Shown here: positions 30,634 to 41,344 of the stretch, one piece after another
Layout: every line of letters starts with the position of its first letter
How positions within the stretch are numbered: the first letter of the stretch is position 1
NCBI RefSeq assembly: GCF_003050965.1
Contig: NZ_QAOU01000009.1
Span: 43,114-107,113, forward strand
Direction: 5' to 3'
Length of the DNA: 64,000 nt
DNA from: Nitrosospira sp. Nsp2
GTDB taxonomy: Bacteria > Pseudomonadota > Gammaproteobacteria > Burkholderiales > Nitrosomonadaceae
Made by a program: the position numbers and the translations under genes
The notes under the pieces: generated by a model
The model's input: the letters and a program-made list of their open reading frames with translations, nothing else
Databases searched by the model: none
Told to the model about the DNA's origin: nothing

Positions 30634-32853
30634 ATGCAATCAAACCTGCAAGTCGACACGTCCGTTAGATCCCATCCGCTGACTGAAGCATTATTGACAG
30701 CGCGGCTTCACGATCCTTTCAGCTACCTGGGCGCGCGCGCAGAATCTGATTATAGTCTGGTACGGGTATTCTATCCTTACGCGAGCAAGGTATGGATTAA
30801 TACAGGGAGCGCTTTCGCTGCAATGACGCGGACCCATCCCGTCGGGGTTTTCGAGTGGCGCGGAGCGGCCATGCCGCCCATGCCCTATCTTTTGCGTGTC
30901 GAGGACAACAACGCGGCGCTGCCGGCGCCCCAGATCTATGAAACGTATGATTCATATGGTTTTGCGCCCCAAATTCCCGAGTACGACCTTTACCTGTTTA
31001 ATGAAGGGAAACTGACGCAGGCTTATCGCACTTTAGGTTCTCATATTTTCGAGATTGATGGAGTCGCGGGAGTGCTTTTCTCCGTATGGGCTCCCAATGC
31101 GGGGCGGGTCAGCGTTGTCGGCGAATTTAACCGGTGGGATGGACGAGTAAATCAGATGGCGGTGGATGGGCTCAGCGGGGTATGGAAATTGTTTATCCCC
31201 GGACTGCGGTCGAATTCGCTTTATAAGTACGAAATTCGCAACCGTGACAGCGGCGAAATCCTGCTTAAGACCGATCCTTATGCCACTCAGCATGAATTGC
31301 GCCCGCATACCGCGGCGCTCACTCCCCATGCCGGCGAGGCCGTATGGCAGGATGCGGAATGGATGGCAAGCCGGGCGATATGGGATTGGTTGCACGCTCC
31401 GCTCAACATTTACGAGATCCATGCCGGATCATGGAAACGGCATCCCGACGGCCGATTTTATTCCTATCGTGAACTTGCCAGCCATCTGATCCCGTATGTA
31501 CAACAGATGGGGTACACCCATGTTGAATTGCTCCCCATTTCAGAACACCCGCTCGACGAGTCCTGGGGGTATCAAACCACCGGATATTTTTCCCCTACGA
31601 GTCGCTACGGTTCACCGGACGACCTTAAATTTTTCATTAATGCCTGCCATAGCCAAGGAATCGGGGTCATTCTCGACTGGGTACCCGCGCACTTTCCACA
31701 GGATGCGTTTGCGCTGGCGCGATTCGACGGTAGCGCATTGTATGAACACGAAGATCCCCGTTTGGGTCTACATCAGGATTGGGGTACCTGCATTTTCAAT
31801 TATGGCCGCAATGAGGTGAAATCGTTTCTCCTGTCGAGCGCCCATTACTGGCTGGCCGAATTCCACCTTGATGGGCTGCGAGTTGATGCCGTCGCATCCA
31901 TGCTCTATCTCGATTACTCCCGTAACCCAGGCGAATGGGTGCCGAACAAATTCGGAGGCAGGGAAAACCTGGCAGCGATCGATTTTTTGCGCGAATTGAA
32001 TATCATGGTACACCAGGAGTTTCCCGGTGCGCTGACGCTGGCTGAAGAGTCCACGGCGTGGCCGGCGGTATCCCATCCCACTTATGTCGGCGGGTTGGGA
32101 TTTTCCATCAAATGGAACATGGGCTGGATGAACGACACGCTTTCATATATGCACACTAATCCGGTATTCCGCCGCTTTCATCACGACCAACTCACGTTCG
32201 GCCAGTTGTATGCCTACACCGAGAATTTTGTGCTGCCCTTGTCGCACGATGAGGTGGTCCATGGCAAGGGATCCCTATTAGGTAAAATGCCGGGGGATGC
32301 GTGGCAGCAATTCGCTAACCTGCGCCTCTTGGTTACCTATCAAATAACCTATCCCGGCAAGAAACTCAATTTCATGGGTAATGAATTTGCACAGGGACGC
32401 GAGTGGAACTCAGGACGGGAATTGAATTGGGAGCAGTTAAGATATGAACAGCACAGAGGCATGCAAACCGCCGTGCGCGATCTCAACCATCTCTACCGCA
32501 CGCTACCCGCGTTACATCAGCTTGATTTCTCAGCAGGAGGCTTCGACTGGGTGGACTGCCATGACGCGGATAACTCAGTCATCAGCTATCTACGTTTTGC
32601 AAGCGACGGCTCATTTGTGCTTGTTGTCCTGAACTTTACGCCGGTGCCACGCACCCATTACCGCATCGGCGTACCTGCAGGCGGTATTTATCGCGAGATA
32701 TTCAATAGCGATTCCCACCATTACGGAGGCAGCAATCTGGGAAACATGGGAGCTATCGATGCTACTGACCAACCCTGGATGGGGCTGCGCCATTCGATCG
32801 TCATCACGTTGCCGCCCCTGGCGGGAATTATTTTTTCTCCGCAGCCTGCCTGA
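30634..32853 (+). CDS. glgB: 1,4-alpha-glucan branching enzyme
   Basis: 739 residues from ATG 30634, the normal length; an in-frame upstream start at 30580 would add 18 residues with no family match. GH13 catalytic features are the nucleophile Asp418 in [16 protein letters not shown], the acid/base Glu471 in TLAEEST, and the transition-state Asp in [10 protein letters not shown]. The N-terminal CBM48 has [13 protein letters not shown]. An additional N-terminal carbohydrate-binding module is present, as in E. coli GlgB. Introduces alpha-1,6 branches into glycogen; glgA follows 139 bases downstream. Confidence 0.96.
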   Translation: MQSNLQVDTSVRSHPLTEALLTARLHDPFSYLGARAESDYSLVRVFYPYASKVWINTGSAFAAMTRTHPVGVFEWRGAAMPPMPYLLRVEDNNAALPAPQIYETYDSYGFAPQIPEYDLYLFNEGKLTQAYRTLGSHIFEIDGVAGVLFSVWAPNAGRVSVVGEFNRWDGRVNQMAVDGLSGVWKLFIPGLRSNSLYKYEIRNRDSGEILLKTDPYATQHELRPHTAALTPHAGEAVWQDAEWMASRAIWDWLHAPLNIYEIHAGSWKRHPDGRFYSYRELASHLIPYVQQMGYTHVELLPISEHPLDESWGYQTTGYFSPTSRYGSPDDLKFFINACHSQGIGVILDWVPAHFPQDAFALARFDGSALYEHEDPRLGLHQDWGTCIFNYGRNEVKSFLLSSAHYWLAEFHLDGLRVDAVASMLYLDYSRNPGEWVPNKFGGRENLAAIDFLRELNIMVHQEFPGALTLAEESTAWPAVSHPTYVGGLGFSIKWNMGWMNDTLSYMHTNPVFRRFHHDQLTFGQLYAYTENFVLPLSHDEVVHGKGSLLGKMPGDAWQQFANLRLLVTYQITYPGKKLNFMGNEFAQGREWNSGRELNWEQLRYEQHRGMQTAVRDLNHLYRTLPALHQLDFSAGGFDWVDCHDADNSVISYLRFASDGSFVLVVLNFTPVPRTHYRIGVPAGGIYREIFNSDSHHYGGSNLGNMGAIDATDQPWMGLRHSIVITLPPLAGIIFSPQPA

Positions 32854-32992
32854 CATCGTGGGTGCCTATGCACGTGTCGCACTCTACGACCGATTGGGGC
32901 AGCCTCACGTTAGAAGCTGAGTCCCTCTACGGCTGTTCCATCAGCCCGACAGTACGAAAACCGAACTATACAAATAATTAACCGGTTTATTC

Positions 32993-34465
32993 ATGGCGCC
33001 CGTTTCATCACATTCCATCCCTCGCGTGTTATTCCTCACGCCGGAGCTTCACCCTCTCATTAAAACCGGCGGACTCGGGGACGTCAGCGCGGCATTGCCC
33101 CAGGCGTTACGCGAATTGGGTGTGGATGTGCGCGTGCTTATACCGGGGTACCCTGCTGTATTAGCCGGACTACCAAACAAACAAAAAATCGCGGAATTTG
33201 GCGCTCAATCTCCCTTCCCCGCGGCGACGCTGCTATCTGCAAGCTCACCTGGATCGGTTCCCATCTTCATCGTCGAGTGCCCTGCGCTTTACCAGCGCGA
33301 CGGTGGCCCCTATGTGGATGCTGACGGGCGCGACTGGACGGATAATGCATTACGTTTCGGTTTCCTCTCAAAAACAGGCGCATTGCTTGCGAGTGATGAC
33401 AGCCCCCTTTCCTGGCGGCCTGAAATTGTCCATTGCAATGACTGGCAAAGTGGCCTTGTACCGGCGTACCTGCACTTCCATTCGGGGAAGAAGGCGGCGT
33501 CCCTGATGACGATCCATAATCTGGCTTTCCAGGGCATCTATCCTCCGGACACCGTAACTCAACTTGGTCTGCCCCAGGAATGCTTTGGAATAAACGGCGT
33601 CGAATATTTCGGTGACATGTCGTTTCTAAAGGCAGGGCTATATTATTCCGACCATGTCACCACCGTAAGCCCCACCTACGCCAGGGAAATCCAGACTACA
33701 CCGCTGGGCTTCGGCATGGAAGGCTTGTTGGCCTCGCGCCGCGAACATGTTAGCGGCATTCTCAACGGCATAGACACTGCTGAATGGAACCCCGCCACCG
33801 ATCGGGCGCTCGTGCGCAACTATACTGCCGCCAGCCTCTCGGTTAAAACCGCCAATAAAATGCCATTGCAGCGGCGGTTGGGTCTGACCGTGGCTCCTCA
33901 CATTCCGTTATTCGGCGCGGTCAGCCGATTTGCTTATCAGAAAGGTTACGACCTGTTGCTTCAAATCGCGAGCAGGTTAACTGAGCTACCAGCTCAACTG
34001 ATCGTGCTCGGAAGCGGGGACCATGCGCTGGAACAGGAGTTGACTAATCTGGCCAGAAAGCATCCCGGCAAAATCGCCGTCCGCGTTGGCTTCGATGAAA
34101 AACTTGCCCACTTGATCGAGGCCGGCGTGGATAGCCTTTTAATGCCTTCCCGCTTCGAGCCCTGTGGCCTTAATCAAATGTATAGCCAGCGCTATGGCAC
34201 GCCTCCACTGGTCCATGCAACCGGAGGTCTGCTGGACACGGTAGTGGATTGCACGCCCGCGACTCTCGCTGACGGAAGTGCGAGTGGTTTCCTGTTCTCG
34301 GACATGACCACCAGCAGTTTTCTCGACGCTATCATCCGCGCCACTTCGGCATATCATAATAAACCGGTATGGCGCAGCCTGATGCACAACGGCATGATGA
34401 AGGATTTCAGCTGGCGCGCCAGCGCTGCACGCTATCGGAGCGTATACCTTTCGCTGTTATCCTGA
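32993..34465 (+). CDS. glgA: Glycogen synthase (ADP-glucose, GT5)
   Basis: 490 residues. The ADP-glucose-binding loop LIKTGGLGDV (Lys24) is intact at the N-terminus and is followed by LPQALRELGVDVRVLIPGYP. The C-terminal catalytic block PSRFEPCGLNQMYSQRYGT contains Glu389. Elongates alpha-1,4-glucan using ADP-glucose from GlgC. Same strand as glgB, probably one unit; it converges on glgP. No strong ribosome site is seen before ATG 32993. Confidence 0.96.
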   Translation: MAPVSSHSIPRVLFLTPELHPLIKTGGLGDVSAALPQALRELGVDVRVLIPGYPAVLAGLPNKQKIAEFGAQSPFPAATLLSASSPGSVPIFIVECPALYQRDGGPYVDADGRDWTDNALRFGFLSKTGALLASDDSPLSWRPEIVHCNDWQSGLVPAYLHFHSGKKAASLMTIHNLAFQGIYPPDTVTQLGLPQECFGINGVEYFGDMSFLKAGLYYSDHVTTVSPTYAREIQTTPLGFGMEGLLASRREHVSGILNGIDTAEWNPATDRALVRNYTAASLSVKTANKMPLQRRLGLTVAPHIPLFGAVSRFAYQKGYDLLLQIASRLTELPAQLIVLGSGDHALEQELTNLARKHPGKIAVRVGFDEKLAHLIEAGVDSLLMPSRFEPCGLNQMYSQRYGTPPLVHATGGLLDTVVDCTPATLADGSASGFLFSDMTTSSFLDAIIRATSAYHNKPVWRSLMHNGMMKDFSWRASAARYRSVYLSLLS

Positions 34466-34536
34466 TCCAAAAAGAAGTACCGCTCATGACCGCATTGAAT
34501 GCGAATGGATACTCAGCCAATAGAATCAGAAGAAAC

Positions 34537-37092
34537 TTAAAGCCATATCATCATACCCATTTCGAAGGGATGCGTCAGCAACGGCTGATACGGATACATA
34601 CGAATATAATAGTCGAGCTTGCCACATAAATCGGGGGTGAGATCCAACTCAAACAGGTGCTCATCCGATTGCTGCACATCCGTATATTTGAACCGAAAAT
34701 GCTTGTACTCGCAAAGCGTCGCGGTTTTTAGCTTACGACAAATCAACAGTTCCACTACCACGTCCTCAGGCTGCAGCCCGTTCAGCCTGACCGCGACTTG
34801 AAAATGCAGTCCTTCGCCGAAACTGATGCGTTTGAGTGGCGTGTCCAGCCGGCGCATCGTCACGCCTCCCCAGACCTTTTTTACGTGTGCCTTCCAGGCC
34901 GCGACCCGTTTTGCCCCGTCAAAGTTGTTATCAGCATACCGCGCCCCCTGTCTGCTGGCTGACACATAAAATTTTGCTGCGTATTCGCTCACCATGCGCG
35001 CGCCGTTGTATCGCGGCAACAGAGACATCATGGAATTTTTGGCCATTTTCACCCACCCGGGTGAATAACCCAGCTTATCCCGAGCATAATATAAAGGCAC
35101 CACGTGGTCCTGCAGCGTTTCGTAAAACTCTTTGCTTTCTTCCTTGTCGCGGAGCGCGGAAGCCATATTCTCGAGCCCCGGCTTGATTGCCCAGCCATTT
35201 TTGCCGTTATAGCCCTCTCCCCACCAGCCATCGAGCACGCTCAGGTTGAGCGTCCCGTTGATCCCGGCTTTCATGCCTGAGGTACCACTCGCTTCCAGGG
35301 GATAAACCGGGCTGTTAAGCCAGACATCTACGCCGGCCACCAGCCGCCGGGCGAGCCGCAGGTCGTAATCCTCAACCAGCAGAAGTTGTCCTTCGAATTC
35401 CGGCAGGCCCGCAACCTCGCTGATGCGCCGGATCAGATCCTGGCCCGGCACGTCGGCGGGATGGGCCTTACCGGCAAAAACGATCATCACCGGATGTTCG
35501 TGATGAAGCACAATCCTACGCAACCAATCGAGATCTTCGAAGAGCAGCGTGGCGCGTTTGTAGGTAGCAAAGCGACGGGCAAATCCGAGCGTTAGTATAT
35601 TGGGATTAAGGGGGTCGGAAAATTTGAGCAAACGGTCCAGATGCGCTTCCGAACCGCGATTGCGCGCATTTTGCTTGGCCAGGCGCTCACGTATGCCATA
35701 AATCATCTGCGATTTGAGTGACTGCCGCACGCTCCAGAATAAATGATCGGGTATGGCATCGATGCGCAACCAGAACTCCGGGTCACTCATATTGCTGCGC
35801 CATTCGTAACCGAGATAGCGGTCGAACAGATCGGACCATTCTTGCGCCAGAAAGGTGGGAACATGCACACCGTTGGTGATGTAGGTTATAGGATTTTCTT
35901 CCGGCTCTATCTGAGGCCATAAATCCCTGCAGATGTGTGCGGACACATTGCCGTGTATTTTGCTCACCCCGTTTTGAAAGCGCGAAACGCGAACCGCGAG
36001 ATCTGTCATGTTGAAATCGTGAGTATCGGGATCCCAGCCGAGCGCCATGAACTCGTCCCGGGTCGTTCCGAGCTCATGAAAAAAATTGCCGAAATATGTG
36101 GAAATCATCTCTCCGCTGAAGTGATCGTGCCCTGCGGGTACAGCTGTATGAGTGGTGAAGACGGTGTTCGCCGCCACCCCCTCCAGTGCGCTGGGAAAAT
36201 CGAGTCCTTGCTGAACCAGGCCACGCATCCGCTCCAGCATCATGAACGCCGCATGGCCTTCATTGATATGCCATATGGTCGGCTTGATTCCCAGCTCCCG
36301 CAATGCGCGGACGCCGCCAATGCCGAGTATGATTTCCTGCTCAATCCGATTTGTCCCGTCTCCGCCGTAAAGCTGATGGGTTATATCGCGGTCATCGGCA
36401 GAATTTTCCTGCAAATCGGTATCCAGCAGATAAAGCGTGACGTGACCTATTTTTGCCCGCCAAACCTTCACCATCACTTTGCGTTGCGGCAGGTTTACCA
36501 CGATGCGGACTTCTGAACCCTTCTCGTCGAGTACCGGCGTCACGGGCAGGTCTTCGAAATCCGAACTGGTATATGTGACCTGCTGGTTTCCGTGGTTGTC
36601 GATGGTTTGAAAGAAATAACCCTGCCTGTAAAGCAAGCCGACCCCGACCAGCGGCAAACGCAGATCGCTGGCCGCCTTGCAATGGTCGCCTGCCAGAATG
36701 CCTAGTCCACCGGAATAAATTGGAAAACTTTCATGGAAACCGAACTCGAAACAAAAATACGCCACCTGGTCCTTCGGATGTAGCCCTCCAGGCGTAGCGG
36801 TCCGCACCGGTTCGGAATGATAGGAATCGTAAGCGGAGAGAATGCTGTTGTAATTAGAAAGGAATACCTGATCCTCTGCGGCCTTTAACAACAACGATTC
36901 GTCCACACGTTTGAGAAAAGCCTTCGGATTATGGCCAACTGCACCCCAAAGACCGGGGTGCAGACGCGAAAAAAGTGAACGCGTAGAGCGATCCCAGCTG
37001 TACCAGAGATCGTTAGCCAGTTCCTCAAGACGCTCCAGTCTTTTTGGTATCTTGGGGTTGACTGCGATGGTGAAGGGGGTTGCGTGCGGCAT
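34537..37092 (-). CDS. glgP: Alpha-glucan (glycogen) phosphorylase
   Basis: 851 residues of the short bacterial/archaeal GT35 type (N-terminal DUF3417-like domain: LEELANDLWYSWDRSTRSLF). The pyridoxal-phosphate lysine is Lys608 in EASGTSGMKAGINGTLN. HINEGHAAFMMLERMRG and YITNGVHVPTFLAQEW are also typical. Releases glucose-1-phosphate from glycogen. ATG 37092 has AAGGAAAACACC ahead. It stands alone on the minus strand, convergent with glgA, so degradation is controlled separately from synthesis. Confidence 0.95.
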   Translation of the reverse strand: MPHATPFTIAVNPKIPKRLERLEELANDLWYSWDRSTRSLFSRLHPGLWGAVGHNPKAFLKRVDESLLLKAAEDQVFLSNYNSILSAYDSYHSEPVRTATPGGLHPKDQVAYFCFEFGFHESFPIYSGGLGILAGDHCKAASDLRLPLVGVGLLYRQGYFFQTIDNHGNQQVTYTSSDFEDLPVTPVLDEKGSEVRIVVNLPQRKVMVKVWRAKIGHVTLYLLDTDLQENSADDRDITHQLYGGDGTNRIEQEIILGIGGVRALRELGIKPTIWHINEGHAAFMMLERMRGLVQQGLDFPSALEGVAANTVFTTHTAVPAGHDHFSGEMISTYFGNFFHELGTTRDEFMALGWDPDTHDFNMTDLAVRVSRFQNGVSKIHGNVSAHICRDLWPQIEPEENPITYITNGVHVPTFLAQEWSDLFDRYLGYEWRSNMSDPEFWLRIDAIPDHLFWSVRQSLKSQMIYGIRERLAKQNARNRGSEAHLDRLLKFSDPLNPNILTLGFARRFATYKRATLLFEDLDWLRRIVLHHEHPVMIVFAGKAHPADVPGQDLIRRISEVAGLPEFEGQLLLVEDYDLRLARRLVAGVDVWLNSPVYPLEASGTSGMKAGINGTLNLSVLDGWWGEGYNGKNGWAIKPGLENMASALRDKEESKEFYETLQDHVVPLYYARDKLGYSPGWVKMAKNSMMSLLPRYNGARMVSEYAAKFYVSASRQGARYADNNFDGAKRVAAWKAHVKKVWGGVTMRRLDTPLKRISFGEGLHFQVAVRLNGLQPEDVVVELLICRKLKTATLCEYKHFRFKYTDVQQSDEHLFELDLTPDLCGKLDYYIRMYPYQPLLTHPFEMGMMIWL

Positions 37093-37173
37093 AGGTGTTT
37101 TCCTTGAATGGGGATAGGATTGAAGCTACCTCAACCGGAAATTATTTCTAGTCTCGTCGCGCTATTCAATTGC

Positions 37174-37719
37174 CTATGCGTTGATAAACGTCTGACGGTA
37201 GTACTTCATTTCGGCAATTGAGTCGTAGATATCCGCGAGCGCCTCGTGCTTGCCCAATTTCTCGAGGCCAGCAAGAATGTCTGGCTTCCAGCGTTTTGCC
37301 AGCTCCTTCAGGGTGCTAACGTCCAGATTTCGGTAGTGGAAATATTCTTCCAGCTGTGGCATGCACCGGGCCAAAAAGCGGCGATCCTGACAGATCGAGT
37401 TGCCGCACATGGGTGAGATTCCGGGAGGAACATGGTCTTGCAGAAACGCGATCATGCGTTCTTCCGCGGCCTCCTCCGTGAGGATGGATGATCTCACCTT
37501 GTCAATCAGGCCGGATTTTGAATGCGTTGACTTATTCCAGCTGTCCATATCATTGAGTACCGTATCCGGCTGGGATATGACCAGCACCGGCGCCTCGGCG
37601 ATGACACCCAACTGCGAATCGGTAACCACCAGAGCGACTTCGAGGATACGGTCAGTCTGCGGGCAAAGGCCGCTCATTTCCATATCTATCCAGATGAGGT
37701 TGTTGATATCTTGTGCCAT
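37174..37719 (-). CDS. orn: Oligoribonuclease
   Basis: 181 residues from ATG 37719; four more in-frame residues upstream are possible. DEDDh exonuclease: [11 protein letters not shown] gives Asp12 and Glu14, and [24 protein letters not shown] and the C-terminal [18 protein letters not shown] supply the remaining metal ligands and His. Degrades 2-5 nt RNAs, including pGpG from cyclic-di-GMP turnover, to mononucleotides. Divergent from the M48 protease gene, a common betaproteobacterial arrangement. Confidence 0.95.
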   Translation of the reverse strand: MAQDINNLIWIDMEMSGLCPQTDRILEVALVVTDSQLGVIAEAPVLVISQPDTVLNDMDSWNKSTHSKSGLIDKVRSSILTEEAAEERMIAFLQDHVPPGISPMCGNSICQDRRFLARCMPQLEEYFHYRNLDVSTLKELAKRWKPDILAGLEKLGKHEALADIYDSIAEMKYYRQTFINA

Positions 37720-37830
37720 AATGGAAACCACTTACGGAATTTTCAATATGTAATTGTGTCATATCGGTACTGAGCCGTCACCGTGACTTTTTAATGTTGG
37801 AAGCAGAGGACCATAGCCATCCTGTCGATC

Positions 37831-39093
37831 ATGCAAACTTTCTCAGCCGTCTTTCTTGCCGCCCTGATCTTAACCCTGATTACGAGGATGTGGCTGGCAA
37901 CGCGCCATATTCGCCATGTTCGGGCGAACCGCGGCCACGTACCTGCGAATTTTTCTTCCCAAATTACGCTCGAAGCGCATCAGAAGGCCGCGGACTATAC
38001 ATGCGCCAAGACGCGCCTGGGATATCTGAGCATGTCCCTGGAAGCGATGGTTTTGCTGATACTTACTTTAGGGGGCGGATTGAGTGCGCTAACTGCTTTT
38101 TGGTCGGGTTGGTTAGACGATCCAATCATGCACGGCACGGCGCTTATAATCAGTACGATATTGCTGATGAGTGCACTCGGAATTCCTATAGGTTACTACC
38201 GAGCATTCGTCATCGAAGAGCAGTTTGGTTTTAACAAAATGACACCCCGCATGTTTTTTCTCGACCTCGCTAAACAGAGCTTTTTGGCGATCCTGCTTGG
38301 CGTGCCGCTGATCCTGGGCGTGTTGTGGCTGATGGAGAAAATGGGTCCGAACTGGTGGTTTTATGCATGGCTTGCATGGATGGCCTTCAATATCGTTTTG
38401 CTTGCCATATTTCCCACCTGGATCGCGCCAATTTTCAACAAATTCACCCCTCTCGCTGACACGTCCCTCAAAACACGCGTCGAACAGCTGATGCGGAAAT
38501 GTGGCTTCAAATCCAGCGGCCTTTTTGTGATGGATGGCTCACGCCGCAGCAACCATGGTAACGCTTATTTCACTGGTTTCGGTAAAACCAAACGAATTGT
38601 TTTTTTCGATACGTTGCTTTCCCGTCTCGATATTTCTGAAATTGAGGCGGTGCTCGCGCATGAGCTGGGCCACTTCAAGCGTCATCACGTTATCAAACGC
38701 ATCGCGCTAAGTTTTTCGATGAGCCTTGTATTCTTGTGGGTACTGGGCTACTTGATGCAGCAAAGCTGGTTTTACGAGGGGCTGGGGGTTTCGGTTTCAT
38801 CAATACCCTCCCCGGCAATGGCGCTGTTATTATTTTTTATCGTCATGCCCGTATTCACGTTCCTGTTTCAGCCGTTGGCCAGCGTATATTCACGGCGGCA
38901 TGAATTCGAGGCCGACGAGTACGCCGCGCACAATGCTTCGGCTGCTGATCTCACCCGGGCATTGGTGAAACTTTACCAGGATAATGCGTCGACGCTTACG
39001 CCCGATCCCTTGCATTCGGCGTTTTATGATTCACATCCGCCGGCCGCGCTCAGGATATCGCGTCTTCAGAGCTTGGCGCAAAATACGGTTTGA
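37831..39093 (+). CDS. M48 family metalloprotease (Ste24-like)
   Basis: 420 residues. Several membrane segments surround a zinc protease site, HELGH (His277, Glu278, His281), with the third ligand in EFEADEYAA. The layout (N-terminal membrane hairpins, IGYYRAFVIEEQFGFNKMT, then SNHGNAYFTGFG) is that of Ste24/CAAX-prenyl-protease-1 relatives. In bacteria this group is probably involved in membrane-protein quality control, like HtpX. It is followed closely by the pterin dehydratase gene. Confidence 0.9.
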   Translation: MQTFSAVFLAALILTLITRMWLATRHIRHVRANRGHVPANFSSQITLEAHQKAADYTCAKTRLGYLSMSLEAMVLLILTLGGGLSALTAFWSGWLDDPIMHGTALIISTILLMSALGIPIGYYRAFVIEEQFGFNKMTPRMFFLDLAKQSFLAILLGVPLILGVLWLMEKMGPNWWFYAWLAWMAFNIVLLAIFPTWIAPIFNKFTPLADTSLKTRVEQLMRKCGFKSSGLFVMDGSRRSNHGNAYFTGFGKTKRIVFFDTLLSRLDISEIEAVLAHELGHFKRHHVIKRIALSFSMSLVFLWVLGYLMQQSWFYEGLGVSVSSIPSPAMALLLFFIVMPVFTFLFQPLASVYSRRHEFEADEYAAHNASAADLTRALVKLYQDNASTLTPDPLHSAFYDSHPPAALRISRLQSLAQNTV

Positions 39094-39136
39094 TCGCGTA
39101 CCCGGGATCTTATGCTAATTACTAAGAGGAGTAAAA

Positions 39137-39475
39137 ATGAGCGATACAGGTGACCTTGCGCATAAGAAGTGCAAACCTTGCGAGGGTGTTATGCCGCCAC
39201 TCTCTGTCAGCGAAGTCGCCATACTGATGGAGCAACTCGACGAATGGGAGTTCCTAGAGAAAACGATCCGGAAAGACTTTCATTTCAAGAATTATTATCA
39301 GACGACTGCCTTTGTCAACGCGGTTGCCTGGATCTCTCATCGAGAAGACCATCACCCCGATCTGATAGTGGGCTACAATAAATGCAGAGTGGAATACACC
39401 ACGCACGCAATCGGTGGGCTATCAGAGAACGATTTTATTTGCGCCGCCAAGGTTGATACGCTGTTCACGATTTGA
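39137..39475 (+). CDS. phhB: 4a-hydroxytetrahydrobiopterin dehydratase
   Basis: 112 residues of the PCD/DCoH fold. WISHREDHHPDLIVGYNKC, with the H-x3-HH catalytic set, and VEYTTHAIGGLSENDF are diagnostic. Dehydrates pterin-4a-carbinolamine; in bacteria lacking phenylalanine hydroxylase it may serve molybdopterin or other pterin repair. No hydroxylase is seen here. AAGAGGAG precedes ATG 39137. Its stop overlaps the TTG start of rsgA (TTGA), so the two are translationally coupled. Confidence 0.92.
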   Translation: MSDTGDLAHKKCKPCEGVMPPLSVSEVAILMEQLDEWEFLEKTIRKDFHFKNYYQTTAFVNAVAWISHREDHHPDLIVGYNKCRVEYTTHAIGGLSENDFICAAKVDTLFTI

Positions 39476-40383
39476 GACCGGTTCACTCTACCTCAGCGGC
39501 GCCGCTCATTACCGGACAAATAGTCGCCGCGTTTGGTAGAAATTTTCTCATTAGCACCTCTAACGGCACAGTTCTGTCTTGCGTCATGCGCGGCAAAAAG
39601 GGAGGCGCAGCATGCGGCGACAGGGTGAAAGTCCGACTATCGGCGTCCGGGCAGGGGGTAATAGAGGAGATACTGCCCCGCACGTCAGTGCTGTACCGCA
39701 GCGACGCGGCCCGTCAGAAACTCATCGCCGCGAACGTCACCCAATTGGTTATCGTCGTCGCCGCTGTTCCGAGTTTTAGCGAGGAGATGGTTAACCACTG
39801 TATTGCGGCTGCTGAGCAGCAGAAGTTAAAGGTACTGCTCGTATGCAATAAGGCTGACCTGATTGAACCATCCCGCCACGCCTTTTCTACCCTCGCCCTC
39901 TACCGCGAACTGGGTTACCCCGTGCTACAGCTTAGTGCAAAAAACGATAGCGTCCCGTTATTACCCCACCTGCATGGTCATCTAAGTATTCTCATAGGCC
40001 AGTCCGGCATGGGCAAATCGACTCTAGTCAACGCGCTCGTACCCGCGGCCGAACGGGCGACTGCTGATATTTCCGTTGCGCTCGATACCGGGCGGCATAC
40101 CACGACGCACGCCAAACTCTATTATCTCGACGACGATAGCGGACTCATTGATTCCCCGGGCATGCAGGAATTTGGTCTATATCATTTGAATGTCGAGGAA
40201 CTGGCGTGGGGATTTATTGAATTTCGTCCCTACATCGGACAATGCAGGTTCAATAATTGCCGTCATGGATGTGAACCTGGATGTGCGCTTACGCAGGCAA
40301 TGCGGGAGGGGAAGATCAGTGGGCGACGCGTTACTTTTTATCAAAAACTGCTGCAGGCCGGCACCGCGGGGAGCCCACCATGA
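39472..40383 (+). CDS. rsgA: Ribosome small subunit GTPase RsgA
   Basis: 303 residues from TTG 39472, overlapping the upstream stop. OB-fold N-terminus, then a circularly permuted GTPase in the order G4 (CNKADL), G1 (GQSGMGKSTLVNAL), G2 (TGRHTTTHA) and G3 (DSPGMQEFG). The C-terminal zinc finger CRFNNCRH-x5-C is present. Acts in late 30S maturation. The TTG start is unusual but forced by the overlap, and the next residues (LITGQIVAAFGRNFLI) fit the family N-terminus. A hairpin terminator follows. Confidence 0.94.
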   Translation: MRPVHSTSAAPLITGQIVAAFGRNFLISTSNGTVLSCVMRGKKGGAACGDRVKVRLSASGQGVIEEILPRTSVLYRSDAARQKLIAANVTQLVIVVAAVPSFSEEMVNHCIAAAEQQKLKVLLVCNKADLIEPSRHAFSTLALYRELGYPVLQLSAKNDSVPLLPHLHGHLSILIGQSGMGKSTLVNALVPAAERATADISVALDTGRHTTTHAKLYYLDDDSGLIDSPGMQEFGLYHLNVEELAWGFIEFRPYIGQCRFNNCRHGCEPGCALTQAMREGKISGRRVTFYQKLLQAGTAGSPP

Positions 40384-40418
40384 GCTTTTAGAACAGATCG
40401 GTTTTAGCCGGTTTTACA

Positions 40419-40454
40419 GCGAGCGGAACTTAATAAATTCCGCTCGCCGAGTTT
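40419..40454 (+). terminator. Rho-independent terminator after rsgA
   Basis: Perfect 10-bp stem GCGAGCGGAA / TTCCGCTCGC (40419-40428 with 40438-40447) around a 9-base AT-rich loop, followed by CGAGTTTT. It closes the M48-phhB-rsgA unit and may also help end the convergent gene at 40483. Confidence 0.8.
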
Positions 40455-40482
40455 TGAGGCCGAAATAAAGAATTTTTCCTAC

Positions 40483-41073
40483 TTAAGCTTCGTTGACTGC
40501 GGCCTGACGCACACCCATGTCGAACTGGAACCGATGGAGTGGCAAATCACCGAAAATCAAGGCTTCCCGCTCGGTGCGACGCTTCGCGTTCGCGTCAGGT
40601 TGTGCTTCAAAAGTCCGCAGCCATTCAATATATTCATACGGAAGGCCATGCTCAACGGCACCCGATAGCACGGATGCTTTGTACCATTGGTAAGGCAGAA
40701 GCGGATCTTCCCTATAGCTGGCGACATAGGTTAGTGCGGTATAGACACCTGTTGCCGTAACTACTTGGATCTTCGCCTCGCTATATCCAATGCCAAGCCC
40801 TTCCGCTACATCAAGATTGGGCTTGTCTTTTACATTTACCTTGAAGAGAACGCCATATGCTCTGTCGTGAGGGTTACCCGTTGCCTCGAGATCGCATTTG
40901 CCGGACTTGTCGCGACTCACTTTACCGAAGGAGAATCGGCGTCCCTCGACAAAGCCAAGGTCTATAGCAACAGCCGATGGCGCTCTGTCCGGGGCTGTGA
41001 GCCTACGGGATAACATATTGGCGCCGTATGCAAAATACAGAAAGGTGCTGGTGGAATTAGATGTTTTTAACAT
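40483..41073 (-). CDS. Gamma-glutamylcyclotransferase-fold (GGCT/AIG2-like) protein
   Basis: 196 residues. The substrate-binding loop YFAYGANM is near the N-terminus (about 13-20) and a Glu (DVAEGLGIGYSE) sits in the position of the catalytic acid of gamma-glutamylcyclotransferases. A later block, TYVASYREDPLLPYQWYKA, is common in this branch. It probably acts on gamma-glutamylamines or glutathione-derived compounds, but the substrate is not known. No signal peptide. Convergent with rsgA. Confidence 0.8.
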   Translation of the reverse strand: MLKTSNSTSTFLYFAYGANMLSRRLTAPDRAPSAVAIDLGFVEGRRFSFGKVSRDKSGKCDLEATGNPHDRAYGVLFKVNVKDKPNLDVAEGLGIGYSEAKIQVVTATGVYTALTYVASYREDPLLPYQWYKASVLSGAVEHGLPYEYIEWLRTFEAQPDANAKRRTEREALIFGDLPLHRFQFDMGVRQAAVNEA

Positions 41074-41344
41074 GATTAGGTAATTGATAGAAAGAGGTTA
41101 AAAAAATATAAGTTGTTAACGCCCGGACGTAAATTAAGTCAGTATCCAAATTAGAATAAGGTTTAAGCCTTCCACCGTCTGGCCCCAATCAACTGCTCAA
41201 CGCCCAATCCGTTGAAGACGTCCTTCAGGCGACCTTTCCTAACATTTTTTCCCTACTTTTAATTGTTGAACTTCAATGCAAATTATTGCTTGGGCAATAC
41301 TCCCGCTCGTGGGCGGATTGATCGATTTGATTGTTACTCGCTAC

